Shown here: positions 52,019 to 64,000 of the stretch, piece after piece | Layout of the letters: each line of letters starts with the position of its first letter | How positions within the stretch are numbered: the first letter of the stretch is position 1 | Assembly (NCBI GenBank): GCA_005281725.1 | Contig: SSBO01000009.1 | Coordinates: forward strand, 1,740,354-1,804,353 | Origin: Wuchereria bancrofti | Taxonomy: Eukaryota; Nematoda; Chromadorea; Rhabditida; Onchocercidae | Direction of reading: 5' to 3' | DNA: 64,000 bases | Notes under the pieces: generated by a model | The model's input: only the letters and a program-made list of their open reading frames with translations | Database searches by the model: none | What the model was told of the DNA's origin: nothing | Position numbers and translations under genes: made by a program

Positions 52019-52150
52019 AAAATTTTGCCTTTATTAAATGGTATAACTTAGAGTAAATTAATTAGATGTCTTTTTGAATGAATTGATTTAATCGAACTTT
52101 TCGATTAGTAACTTTTCAAGTCGTTTCATACTTCTCATACAATCAAAATT
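52019..52150. repeat. Degenerate direct repeat, copy 1
   Basis: It shares ATAACTTAGAGTAAATTAAT, a TTTTTGAATG block and ATTAGTAACTTTTCAAG, TTTCATACTTCTCA in the same order with 52655-52772. Similarity is interrupted by small indels. Confidence 0.8.
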
Positions 52151-52654
52151 TGTTCTCAAAGTTGAATATGTAAATTTCTGGAATCATTTTTTATTAATTT
52201 AAAATATTCTATTGTGTAATTATTTAGAGCTAGAGAAAGAATCTTACCAAACTTCACTGTCATATTTTTTAGGGACATAATTGTCCTTTTTATTTCTTTT
52301 TCACCTTTTTTTTTACTTTCTACCTGCCTTTCTTCAATTTTTTCACTATTTCCACAGATACATACACATACAGACAGATCCATAAAATATTTTGATTTCA
52401 TCAAATTAAAATTCGTAGTATTTTCAAAATGGCAAATAATAAAAAAGACAAATAGTTTGAACCACTTTGAAGTGCTTCAAACGCTTCTTTTCATCCTTTT
52501 TTCTTTTTGATAAGACGGATGGAAATAACAAAGTTTTGAGAAATACATGAATGTATTGTTTGAAATGAACTATGGAGTGAGCACTGGTCGTAAAATAATT
52601 CAAATCTTAGTGCGACACTCAAAAACTGAAAAGTTTTTTCACTTCAAATATTCA

Positions 52655-52772
52655 AATTTTTGCATTTTTAAATGGCATAACTTAGAGCAAATTAATTGTA
52701 TGCCTTTTTGAATTTAATCGAATCTTTTGATTAGCAACTTTTCAAATCTTTTCATACTTCTCACAATTAAAC
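52655..52772. repeat. Degenerate direct repeat, copy 2
   Basis: Second copy of the element at 52019-52150, about 640 bp away in the same orientation, with ATAACTTAGAGCAAATTAAT, ATTAGCAACTTTTCAAA and TTTCATACTTCTCA. It is likely an old local duplication or two copies of a dispersed repeat. Confidence 0.8.
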
Positions 52773-55700
52773 ATTAAGAAAAGTAAAAAAAAAAAGTTTT
52801 TATCGTCAAACAAAGTAGAACGCATAAATTTTTACAGAAATAATACCCAAATAACATTAGATATTTCGTTTTGTTTCTCTCGAAATTTAAACTCTCTAGT
52901 GTTATTAATTTCTAATTTTAGTTTAAATTTTAATTAATTATCTGTGAAATGTCACACTTCTAATCAACAGTGATAATAAAAGAAAAAAGCAAATTCCATT
53001 TCTAAAAACATTCTAACCAAAAGCTTGATGTCTTTCTTCTTTTCAAAATTTTAATTTTTACGCATTCGAAATGATGTTAAATGGAAATATCAAATATTAA
53101 CGATATTTTTGAAACAAATTGTATGAAACTTTCTAAATCACTGGCATATTATCTCTACACTAAAATAAATTAGAAAGAGATAATCAATAAGATTTTATTA
53201 CTCAGATGTATGTGTGTTCTTGTAATTAAAATAATTAACAAGTTTTACTCAAAAGTGCAGTAATATTTTAAACATGATAAAATGGATGTATTCTTCAAGG
53301 CAATTAACAGAGGTGAAAGAAAGAAATAGAAATACTAGTAAAAACTAAAAATACGATCTTTTCAGGGTAACATTTGAAATTCATTCAAATTTTGGCACAG
53401 TCAACAATTTTATTTTCTTGAATAAGAATTTGCTGATGAAAAGAAAGAATTTCCAAGACACTTTTGCAAAGCATTCACTTATTTCTTCATATAATGCGCA
53501 GATGGCATCGATTAAGATTTTCTTCTTTCGTAAACTTTAACCGACTCTTAAGCCTTTAATAATTTCTAAGTATGATGTGAGAAGCAAAGAGAGAAAGGGA
53601 GAGAGAGGAATATTTACAAACTCTACGATTTCAGATTGTCTACTAAATTTCACTTAAATTGACAATTGTTTGGGTTCATAATCAATGTATTTCTTCATAT
53701 CATTGTCAGTAAAATGACTAACGTAACAGTTTCAGTGGAGAAGAAAAGAGAAAAAGATAGTTAGGAATTGATCGATGCATAATTAATTTCAATAATTATA
53801 TTTATGACAAAATGAAATGTCATCGGATGGAGCAGTGAAAATGTTATCAACAAATATTTTACTATTATAATTAAGCAAAAACAAGAAAAATTAAATAATT
53901 AGTACTCAAAGATAGGAGAAAGAATTATTGAACTGGTTGAAATCGATTTCTATGTATTCACTTCATTCATATTTAATTAGCAGAAAATCGTTGGTTAGAG
54001 ATGATTGATAAATTCACTGATTGAAATGACATTTAACGATCATGTATAGCTGATATCATAGAAATAGTAAAGCGAATTTATTCAACCAAATTTTCAATTT
54101 GCATTTTGATTTCAGAAATAAACTTAATGACTCCCTGAAGTAATACTAAATGAATTCAAATAACTGTGAAAAGTGATAAGTTTGATAGAAAAATCCACTT
54201 TGATGTAAATATTTCTTTAAAGAAAGCCACAATTAAAAATTAATCTATCTATTCGTGAAATAATCTCAGCAAATAATATTAATCGTTTCTAAAATTTAGT
54301 CAACGTTGAAAGATGAAAGATACAAAATTAATGAATGATAAATAATTATAGATAAATTTGATTATTTTTTTTTTGAAAAACAATTAGCAGCAGTAGTTTG
54401 AATTGGGTATCAGTTATAAGAAGGAGGAATAAAGTAAGACTGACAGGCCTTAAATTACTTTTTTCTTCCATCTGAATGATAAATAAACATGAGAAAATCC
54501 CATACAGGTATGTTTGACAGCAACTCTTTCTATTTTCAATTCCTTTTCCGATCTTTTTTATCCATCTTAGTTTTTGACACGAAATTTAATGTTTGATATT
54601 TAGGGAAACAACAATCATCAAAAGTAAATTCAAAACTTTAGTCGAAGGTTTGACTTTTATAAACAAACTTTTTATATTTTTCATTTCTTCGCTCTTTAAA
54701 CCCATAAAATTATAAATAAACCATCAAAAAATTTAAGGGAAAAAATAGTATTTTTTACAAACAAAAATTATTGCAAATCGAAAATCAAATATTCCTATTT
54801 GCAAGTAAAAAATGAGATAAAATCTTTTAATAATGGAATGAAATAACGAAACAAATGCAAAAATAATTGTCCTAAAAATATTTGCATTTCCCCGAGGGTT
54901 TCTTTTCTTCCACTATTATTAGTTATCAATGTAAATCTCATAATACTAATTGTTCTCGGGTTTTTCCTCGAGAATCAAAGTGTGTAATATTTTGCGCATC
55001 GTCTTTTTTTCTTTCAGAATTATTGAAATTGTGACACTAAACTTAAGCAATGTTCAAATCCTTTAAGTTTCTATGAGAAGTAACTGAAATAATCTTTTTA
55101 ATACTACAAATGTACCTTATAAAAACAAATTAAGTTGTAATATTCGTATTAAAACACTATTCAAATGTTTTTCAGAGTTTTATGCTTTGAAGTATTAAAA
55201 GAACACACTCTCAAAAAAAAAAAAAAGAGGAAAAGTTAGATTAGAGTTTGTTGTAAAAATAAGCAAATTTATTAAAGAAGTTAAAATTCGTTCATAATTT
55301 AGAAGATGATTGTGGCATATCTACTGGCAAAATAGCCTTGCAGACTATTTGACGATGATAAGACAACCTGATATGAGTGGATTTGATGATAATACTGATT
55401 AGTTCATTGTGCGCAATGATGTGCAACTTAATATACTGGTTATGAATGTCTGCAAGAATTGTATGGGATGAATTCGTGATCTGCCGACTGGTTCAATTAT
55501 TTGAATTCATTTCTTATACAATCAGTCATTAAAATTTTATTTGATTAATTTAATCAACAATTATCTTTTATCTCTTTTTAACCATTACTGATAAGAGAGA
55601 GAGAGAGAGCAGAATGGATATGATAAAGATGAAAAAAGAAACTGTCATCAGAGATATTTGGCCTCATATCCTAATGCTTGGCTAGTTAGATCAAAATTTG

Positions 55701-58700
55701 TCACAAAGTTTTTATATAAAATAAATGAATTAAGAAAAGTAGTTGGCAAGAAGGTAAGATTAAAAATATTATCCCGCGGCTATCAAATTAAAAAAAGAAT
55801 TTTATTCTTTTTCTTAGTGCTAGATAATATACAGCTTAATTTTGAAAATATGATAATTTTATTTAATCGCAGAACCTTTTAAGAAATAAATGATAATTTG
55901 AATGGGAAAATAAAAATTGTCAAAACAGAACTGAAAAGTTTACATTTCATCGCAACTCAATGAATTCACATTAAATTGCAGAATAGTATTTGAGGTATTA
56001 AAAATACAAAATCAACAATGTGTGCCCTTGAATAAAATTTAAAAGACATGAAATTCATAAGATTTATTTTTTGTTAGAAATAAAGTTGAAAAATTTTGAA
56101 AGCAAATTTCTGATAGCTTATAATTTGATAATTTAAAATGTGCAGTGCTATGTTTGCCAACATTTTTTTATAAGTTCAATGATGAAAGCAACAAGTTAAA
56201 TAAATTAGAGATAACCTTCCTTTTCTCTCCTTTTGATTAGCTTTAAAAGCTTCTTAGAATTTTGATTTGAAGAGATGCAATAAATTTGAAAACTTAATCA
56301 ACTAAAAACAAAAGAATAAGTAATTCGCTCTTTACTTTATTTTCTTACTTTTTTCACTACTCAGTAATACTATTAGCTTAAACTAGAAAATTAATTTTAA
56401 ACTTGAATTTCAAAATCAGTTTACAAAGCTTTACTTTTATGTTTAAACAATAAGAAAAATGCTGCACATTCTCTTCACAACATTATTCGCCGCATTATTG
56501 TTATCAGTATTATCACCTCCTTATCTGTACTTGCTAAGTTTTATTATTGATAAATAATAATTACCATTCATTTGTATTTAAACAAAAAAAAAAAGTTCTT
56601 ATTGAACTTACATTCAGTTCTTTTTCCTTTCCTTCTTTTTTTAGAGAAATAGAAAATGTAATTAACCTCGTCGAAAACTAATTAAAAGAAATATTTTTAT
56701 CCATCTAATTTAAAGTCGATTACATAATTAAAGGGAAAATAATAAAAAAAAATAATATTAATTATAACGATAATAATAGTATTTTAATTATTGTTGTTTT
56801 CAAATTTCTGATTAAAAACCAAAGTAATTAGAAAACATATTGCTTATTAAGCTTTCGAGTAGGATTCAATCATGAAATCCTAAATTCCTACTCCTTTTTA
56901 TGAAATTTTGATCAAATCTAGCAAAATGACAAATATATTTTCTTATTAAATATCAAATATTAGAAGTACAAACAATTTTTAAGAAATTTTTGTGAATATT
57001 TCTAAGTAAACAAGTAAGCTAAAATTATTAATGCAATATAAAATTGAAGTAAATATTGGGAAAACTATAAATTGAAAGATTCAGGCCATCCAAAATAGCA
57101 CGGTTATTCTCATTTTCGGATATACTTTTAATCGTTTGGATCAATTCTTATGGCATTTTACCTGTATTTTCATCTCTGTATGTCCATTTTCAAAATTTTA
57201 TTCCCACTGACCACCACAATTTTATAAAATTTTGCATCAATTTGTTATAATCCAAAGTTTTTATTACTTCACTTCGACAGTTACTATTATTTTACTTATT
57301 TTACACTTAATGGTCAAATTTTAGGTCACATCTGAACTAACTCTGTTTTTCCGATTACTTTTTAATTTAAAATTTTTTTCTAGAAGTTTTGATGGTTGCT
57401 TATAATTAATAATCACTTATTTTCTTAAAATTTTTATTTTTTAATGCCACGAATTTTTCATTTGTAATTTAATAACAACTTAATTTATAGTTTTTGAATT
57501 TTAATAGCAAAAATTTGCAAATCCAAAATTGTCAGTGGTCGTGCAGCAATTAAAAAAGAAAGATAACAGTACTAAAAAGCTATCTCTAATGTGATAAACA
57601 GTTTTCAGTCGTAATTAAACATAATTGATTTTGTAATTTATTTTAAACAAAATTTAAATCAGACTGCAAACAAATTAATCCAAAGCGTTATTTTTTTATT
57701 ACTATTGAATTTGAATTTCAAATGCATTGGTGTCAAAACTTCGCTCAGCTCTTCCATCTTCAAATTTATAGAAAGGTATTCTTTTGAATTTTAAAATAAA
57801 CGAGCAAACAGTTTACAAAGTTTCTTATCACTGTAACCGTACCTGTTGCACTGATAATTAGAGGAAGTACATGGAAGCTTATTATATCAGTCATCTAATC
57901 ATCTAACCCATTGTCATGGTGGAAATTTATTACAGCAATATATATGTCAATGGAAAAGGAAAAATTTAATTATGTAAATGACAAAATCCAAAATTAAACA
58001 AATTAATTGAAGAGGCATAATAACAAGGATAAGTTATTATCAGAACAAAATGTCCTTATCATGCTATCATTGTCCTCAAAAATTATCATTAAATGGATAA
58101 AATCAAGAATTGTCATAAAAACAATTCGAAAAATAAATAAAATTGTTTCTCAAAATTAACCAACAAAGATTTAATCAAATATGGCATAGCTATTAGAATG
58201 TTAATTAAAATATCATTGTGGTAGGATTAATTACGAGTTGCTAATTTAATTTGTACTAAGCAAGAAAAGATGAAATGCACCTTCAGCAAATTTTGTTGAT
58301 TACTTCAATTTTGTATTTTTGTCCAATGTTATCAGACGTTTGAATGATTTGATCAAATATTAGTGAGTAAGAAAAAAATGATTCAAAAGCAATTTTTTGA
58401 GCGACATTTTTTGATAAGTTAATAAAAACTAAAAAATTGAAACGAATAATAATTTTTCTGATAGTTATCTCTGATATCAAAATTTCTTTAATTATAAGAA
58501 TAGAGAAATGAAAATGAGTGAAAGACTTCGGAAAGAAAATTTTTAAAGCAAACAGAGCAGTAACCGAAATTTCTACCTGCTTTTTCGTTCATTCTTCATT
58601 CTCCTCCAAATTGTATATTATGAAAATTTAATTCGATTCAATTTCTACTTCATAATTCCATATCTTTATGCTAAGTTTTGAAATTCAGCTATGTCTAGAA

Positions 58701-61700
58701 AATTTTAATGCTTCAACTTTTAATTAATTTTTGAGGTTGGCAGAAGATTAAAAAAGAGGCAAAAGAAATGTAAAAAAAATTGATACAACAACTGAGGAAA
58801 AATAAGACCAAAAAGAAAGATAAGATGCAAAAAAAATAAGAAATAGTACTTACCCGATGAATTGAAAAATAATTATTTAACAGTGAAATTATTAATTTAT
58901 TTCAAACTATTTATCACTTTTTTTCTTTTCAGAATTATTCCACCAACACAATTTACCTTTTATATCAATGAAATCTTTCAAATAATCATAATTCGTTTAT
59001 ATAGCAATTCATCAGACTGCAATACAATTAAATTTTTAGAATCAAAAAAATTATTATTGTAGGATTATTTCTTCTTGTCAGTAAGCTTGTCATACTCATT
59101 CACAAGGATGGATCTATGTTTTTGAGGATCTAGATACTAACCGGATCTCTCATTATCAGTCTGTTGCTGCAAACAGGATTCATTTTTATGAAAAATTTGT
59201 TCAATCTTTTAAATTTTGCAAATTTGCGTTTAAAAATGCTGTGTAAGTAGTTATGATACTAAAAGAAATTTTTGAACCTAATTAAATAATACTACTTTGA
59301 ATTTGATTCAAAAAAGCAAAATAGCTTGTCAAAGATAAAGATAATCTTTGATGTCACTAACATTCATTTCAATAATATCAAAAAATTGACAAAATGCAAA
59401 ATTTCAGCCCAATTAAATGAGAAAACTTTATTAAGGTAAAATTTCATTTATAAAAGTATAAACTAAAGTTTTACAGGAATATTTCTGTACTTAATTCATG
59501 AATTGTCTCCAAATTTAGACTGAATAAGAAGTGATGATTCATTAATTGATGATATTAATAGTTTGTATTAAATATTTAGATATTTCCAATCAGTGATTCA
59601 TTTTCTTTTTGTCCTTTTTATCCTTATTTGTCACAGGTGACAAGTTATAATTAATTAACAATGGTTACATTAAGGTGAATGTTGCAAATTAATGATTGCT
59701 TTTTCTCCGTTCTGTCTTACAGATCGATTATTGTTAGTTTCAAACTATTAACTTATAGATTGCTTAAAATTGTTGTGCTTTAATTTGTTATCAAAACAAA
59801 AGAAAGTTTAAAAAAACGAAAAAGTTGTTGTCATCCTTGAAATTCTCGAAGATGAATGGGATAGAAGGAAGAAATTTTGTTGTGATATATATGTGAAGAG
59901 ATGTGTCAAGGTTAAATGAGTATTATTGTTACTAATTATTCAGAAATTTCACAGAATTACCAAACTTCCTTTCCTTCTTTCTTTTTTTTTAAAAAAGAAA
60001 GGTACGAATAGGAAAAAATTTGTGAATGTCCTAAGAAGAGAACAATATTTGGATGACACATGCTAATGATGCAATGGAACCTTTCAGGTGACAATTTCAA
60101 TTATTCACTGGCAATTAAATTAGAAATATAGAGAGCAATAATAATGCAATAGGAAAATGTTGAAAATGTGACACAGAGAGAACGGAAGGATTGAATCTAA
60201 CGTTCAACGTGTCGTCTAGTACCATACTGAAAAATAGGCTAATGTGCTTCATTTATTCATTTCCTTGGATATGAAATTTTTGAGAATTCTCTCTGAAAGT
60301 ACTTTGCAGTAATCTGACATAATGTTACTTCACAGCTAGAAAATTTGTGATTGATTTATTTCATTTCATTTATAATCAAATATTTTGTTTTTTGGTTTTT
60401 TGATTTTTGACAATGAAAATAGCAAAATGGCATTCAGAACATTCGTATGTCCGATAATAATAAAAAAAGATATCAGTTTTGGTAATAAAGAAATCGTTTT
60501 TAAATAAGCGCCACAAAATATTAATTAAGTAAGCAGTGTATCTGTTAAAGTATCCAGTCCTTATGTACTCCAGATTGTAATATTTAATAATTTAGGATTT
60601 TAATACTTAATAATTTAGAATAATAGATTTAATTTCATATTTTTCAATTCCAGTGAATCATTTTCAATCTATTAGTTAGTACGTTATTTCAGAAATTGAT
60701 TTCAAATAATTTAATTTTGTGTTTTTGCCGAATAGCCACCATATTTAAATTATCATTAACAAGGTATTCTGGAAACGAAAATTCTTCATATCATATTTAT
60801 TTGTCTTGAATTTTGAAAGAATTCTGAGAAAGCATATTGATAAGGAATCTCTTGGTTACCATATTCTCTTATCTTTATTCTCATCTTATCATTTTTTTTC
60901 TCTTTTAGAAGCATGGAAATTTCTTTACTTTAAAAAAATCAATTTCCCTTTTTTTGATCTGTATGGTAGATCTAATAGTCTCACAATTTCAAAGTTTGAA
61001 AAAATCAAATGTTTGTATAACTTAGCCAAGTCAATATTACTTTATAATTTTGACTACTGTCTTTTTCTCTCTGTTAGCATAAAATCGAAAAAACTTACTG
61101 ATAAATTCCAGTATATGGAATTGTTTTTTTAGCAGATTACTTCATCTGATCATCTCTTTATTAAATTCAATTAACTTTACTCGCTCGGCACTCAGATATG
61201 AAATAATGTGAACAATTTAATTTTCCAAACAAGCAAAATTATTGTGCCAAAGAATTTATAACAAATTTTTAAAATAATGAAGTTGGCGACTGTCATAGAA
61301 AAAGGTATTTGTGTAAATAGGGCCAAAAAATTTTGGATAATGTTTAAAAGTAGTGTCATTACTTAATGTTAAGACTAGTGTCATTACTTAATTTCATCAC
61401 TAAATTTCCTCTAAATTTCTTTTTGATATTATAAAATTATTGAATTTTTTGATATTACACATTTAAACTTTCTTTCCAAGCATTACTTTGACAATAAATT
61501 AAATTAAATTATATTATAAAGTACAGTGACATGCATAATTGTGCATGCAACTATTTGTGCTTTTTTTCAAATATATCCGTTTTATGTCGATCGCAGTAAA
61601 AAAATTTTAAAATTCATTGTTTTTAGTTGCACAAAATGAAATATTCTTCAAGCAATGAGTTTTTTAATCCTAAAACCATTGTTTACAAACATTTTTTTAA

Positions 61701-62830
61701 TTCCTTCAACATATATTTCCCTTTGTGAAATATTTTTTTGACTGAAATATGTTGGATATTCAACAAATGACAATTTCAGTTATTCAATTCATGTCTGATT
61801 CTGATCTCTTATTTTACTCCTGAAGAAATATCGTAAAGTTTCATTAATGTGTTAAAATTTCATTAATGCAAAAAATTTTCTTACAGTTATTGATGAGTTT
61901 TTTGATATTACAAATTTAACAAGTAGAAACTTAGAAGTAGCAAATCTCAATGAGAAATGTTTAAAAAAATTATTGATCAAAATTATCGGATCACTTTGAT
62001 CTCATTTTTCTTTACTTTGTTTGATTATAATATCCATCCAAAATAACTTATATCTTACAAATGACGTCTTTCTATTAATTAAAGCAATATATTTATAAAA
62101 AATTCCAAATCGAAATGCAGATCAGTGATAAAATAAGAATTCATTGGCAGTTTTAATAATTCGCACTTTGCAACAATTCCATTTCGTTTTTTAATTTCAT
62201 TTCTTCTGGAAGATTTCAGTTGCTGATTGCTAATGGTTACTATTTAATCTTTCTAAAACCAATGTTATCAAATTTCTCTCCTATTAGTGATTTAAACAAA
62301 ATCAATCAAAAATTCATGCAAAGCTAATTGTGTACCAAAAAAGGACTTAAACACTAAATTTTATATCTCTAAAAAATTATTGGAATACTTGTTATTAATT
62401 TTTGCCATGTAATTAACAGTGATATGATGATATTATATTACTTCAACACAAGTCAAATCATTGATAAGCTAATCAAACACAATGAAATCACAGTTTATTG
62501 GTCTATTGACGTTCTGATGTGCAATGAATCTTTGCTGGCCTTTGGAAATTTGAAAAAAAAAAAAATAATGCTTTATGGCGCTAATAACAATTTCATCATA
62601 CAGTGACGGAATGAAGAAAAAAATGATTTTAAACTCAAAATTAGAAAAAGGAAATCAATTTTTGCTAGCTATTGGATATGTTTATTTGATCATTTTTTAG
62701 CTGATTTATCTTTGCATATTTCATTACTATCGATAACAGTTATCAATATTATCACATATCAACAGGAAGTACTATTTCTTTACATTTTCTACAATCTTTG
62801 TAAAAATATACAAATCAATTGAACACTTCA

Positions 62831-63891
62831 TTAGCAGTTCATAGTTGAGCAGCAAACTTTGTAACCATATCGATGTGACATGACACAATTAGGTGCATCC
62901 AGAAATATACAACCGTTAGTTGTAGAACAATCTAATGGCTTATTGGTGCCCGGATACACTTTCACCTTACCTAAAAATTTAAAAATATTAATTGTTGATG
63001 TGAAATGAAGCTCGAAATATTAGTAAAATCTTTCAAACTTGTCTTTAACATAGACATACGATGTGATAACTTTGTCACCAATGATTTCTTTTTTTTCTAA
63101 CACCATCTAATGCTTTGCAATATTTCAGAAATGAAAACATAAATAATGAACTGAAATTATTGACTTATCAGCAATGATTGTTGCATCATGCAGCATAGAA
63201 CGTATCATTTTGCAAAAAGCAATAATAAATCAGAAAAGAACTGGAAGTAGGCACTAAATAAATCTCATTGGACTCTTTAACAAATTCTCATAAAGCAAAC
63301 CATAAATATTATTAGCGTTGGTACCACAGCAGATATACTGACCACCATTTTGGGTTTCACTGTATTCGCAAAAATAACCAACCGTACAAGGCCAGTATAA
63401 ACAGTTCTTCACACTACCATTCACGTATTCCACTTCAGCACGTCGATCACGGCATGTCGCTAAATTTTTTTGCAAAAATTTTAAAGTCACAAATTAATAG
63501 TGATAGAGGTAACGAAAAGAAAAAAAAAAAAAGGGAGGAGAGATTACTGACGATCATACCTTTTGGATGTCATCAATTTTCAATATTTTGTTTTATTTTT
63601 CCCTTCTTTCTTCTTTGAAATAAAATTTGCTTGAAAAATTAAAATTAATATGAAAAAGAAGGAGAAGAAGCAGTTAAGCTTACCCCTCGAAGTGTCGTCA
63701 TTCATTTGGATCACACAGTGACCATTGACACACAAAAGTGATTGATACCACTTATCGATACATTGCTCACTATACATACATGCTTCACCCAAACGAGCAA
63801 ATGGATAACACTGTCCACTAATGGCTATCTGATTTCCAGGACAGACTAAAAGTCCATAAACAATAAACATAAACAAAAAGGGAACTAGCAT
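62831..63891 (-). CDS. Secreted cysteine-rich protein (EB module and lustrin-type repeats)
   Basis: Predicted secreted or cuticle/surface protein; the exact role is unknown. Three exons in transcript order, 63891-63684, 63459-63301 and 62970-62831, join in phase to 168 aa. Residues 1-16 are a hydrophobic signal peptide (MLVPFLFMFIVYGLLV). Residues about 17-60 form an EB-module-like unit with Cys at about 17, 28, 38, 44, 54 and 59 (CPGNQ...GQC...LGEAC...EQC...LLC..GHC). A second domain runs from ATCRDRRAEVEYVNG to WPCTVGYFCEYSE and YICCGT, which fits the nematode lustrin cysteine-rich repeat (C-P-x-GY-x-C...CC). A third unit, CSTTNGCIFLDAPNCVMSHR then YKVCCSTMNC, ends the protein two residues after another CC pair. 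One N-glycosylation sequon (NGS) is visible. The start was chosen for its signal peptide. Confidence 0.82.
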
Positions 63892-64000
63892 TTATTTAAA
63901 AGGATGTGAATAAAATGTTGTCAAAAAGGACGTTGATCAATTTCATACCAGCTATTGATATATGCCGAAATCATCAAATAGATATTAACAATTTTATTCA
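63892..64000. other. Upstream flank of the secreted cysteine-rich gene
   Basis: Only about 110 bp upstream of the predicted start remain in the window. No clear SL acceptor lies next to the ATG. Confidence 0.4.

Larger units (their letters stand above)
46143..62830. other. 16.7-kb gene-poor region
   Basis: I find no convincing exon on either strand between the formin start and the 3' end of the secreted cysteine-rich gene. The sequence is A+T rich and low in complexity, with poly-A/T runs, a CT-rich tract near 49853-49885 and a GA run near 55595. Items noted separately: a cluster of GATA-type sites (50786-51080), a short membrane-segment frame (51544-51636), a degenerate repeat pair (52019-52150 and 52655-52772) and a 16-bp stem (48270-48311). 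It may hold regulatory DNA or 5' UTR exons of the formin gene. Confidence 0.5.

Noticed and set aside
1..64000. Horizontally acquired endosymbiont (Wolbachia-type) fragments, transposons or tRNA genes
   Set aside because: By eye I saw no bacterial-type continuous gene fragments, no transposase or reverse-transcriptase motifs and no tRNA T-loop consensus. A database search could still find degraded pieces.

Overview
The window reads as nuclear DNA of a nematode. It is strongly A+T rich and the genes are split by many introns with nematode-style splice sites (TTTTCAG acceptors, GTAAGT/GTGAGT donors). It holds a nematode-type serpentine chemoreceptor and an EB-module/lustrin cysteine-rich secreted protein, and two genes have acceptor-like TTTYTAG sequences just upstream of their start codons, as expected for spliced-leader trans-splicing. 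Base composition and intron sizes suggest a parasitic clade III (filarial-like) worm rather than Caenorhabditis, but this is inference. I saw no tRNA, rRNA, CRISPR array or clear transposon.

Layout. 1-2.67 kb: no recognised gene. 2.67-4.60 kb (+): complete 7-exon Srx-like 7TM receptor of 317 aa. 5.0-5.36 kb: 30-bp minisatellite. 8.30-11.61 kb (-): complete 9-exon mitochondrial ribosomal protein S35 (391 aa). 13.6-16.1 kb (+): four in-phase exons of a protein I cannot identify. 17.95-24.42 kb (-): complete 14-exon membrane-anchored gamma-glutamyltransferase (625 aa as modelled). 30.6-46.1 kb (-): complete 19-exon DAAM-family formin (1006 aa) with a 6.3-kb intron carrying a CCAAT-containing 48-bp tandem repeat. 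46.1-62.8 kb: gene-poor stretch with a cluster of GATA-type sites and a degenerate duplicated repeat. 62.8-63.9 kb (-): complete 3-exon secreted cysteine-rich protein (168 aa).

All exon models were built by reading splice sites by eye and requiring the reading phase to be kept at every junction. The total lengths of the five complete models divide exactly by three and each ends in a stop codon. The genes have unrelated jobs (chemosensation, mitochondrial translation, glutathione metabolism, actin assembly, secreted or surface protein), so I see no operon-like grouping. The points most worth a second look are the unidentified 13.6-16.1 kb protein, two adjacent perfect hairpins at 13.4 kb, a possible 9-nt microexon at 266-274, the FH1/FH2 peculiarities of the formin, and the CCAAT minisatellite and GATA cluster in noncoding DNA.
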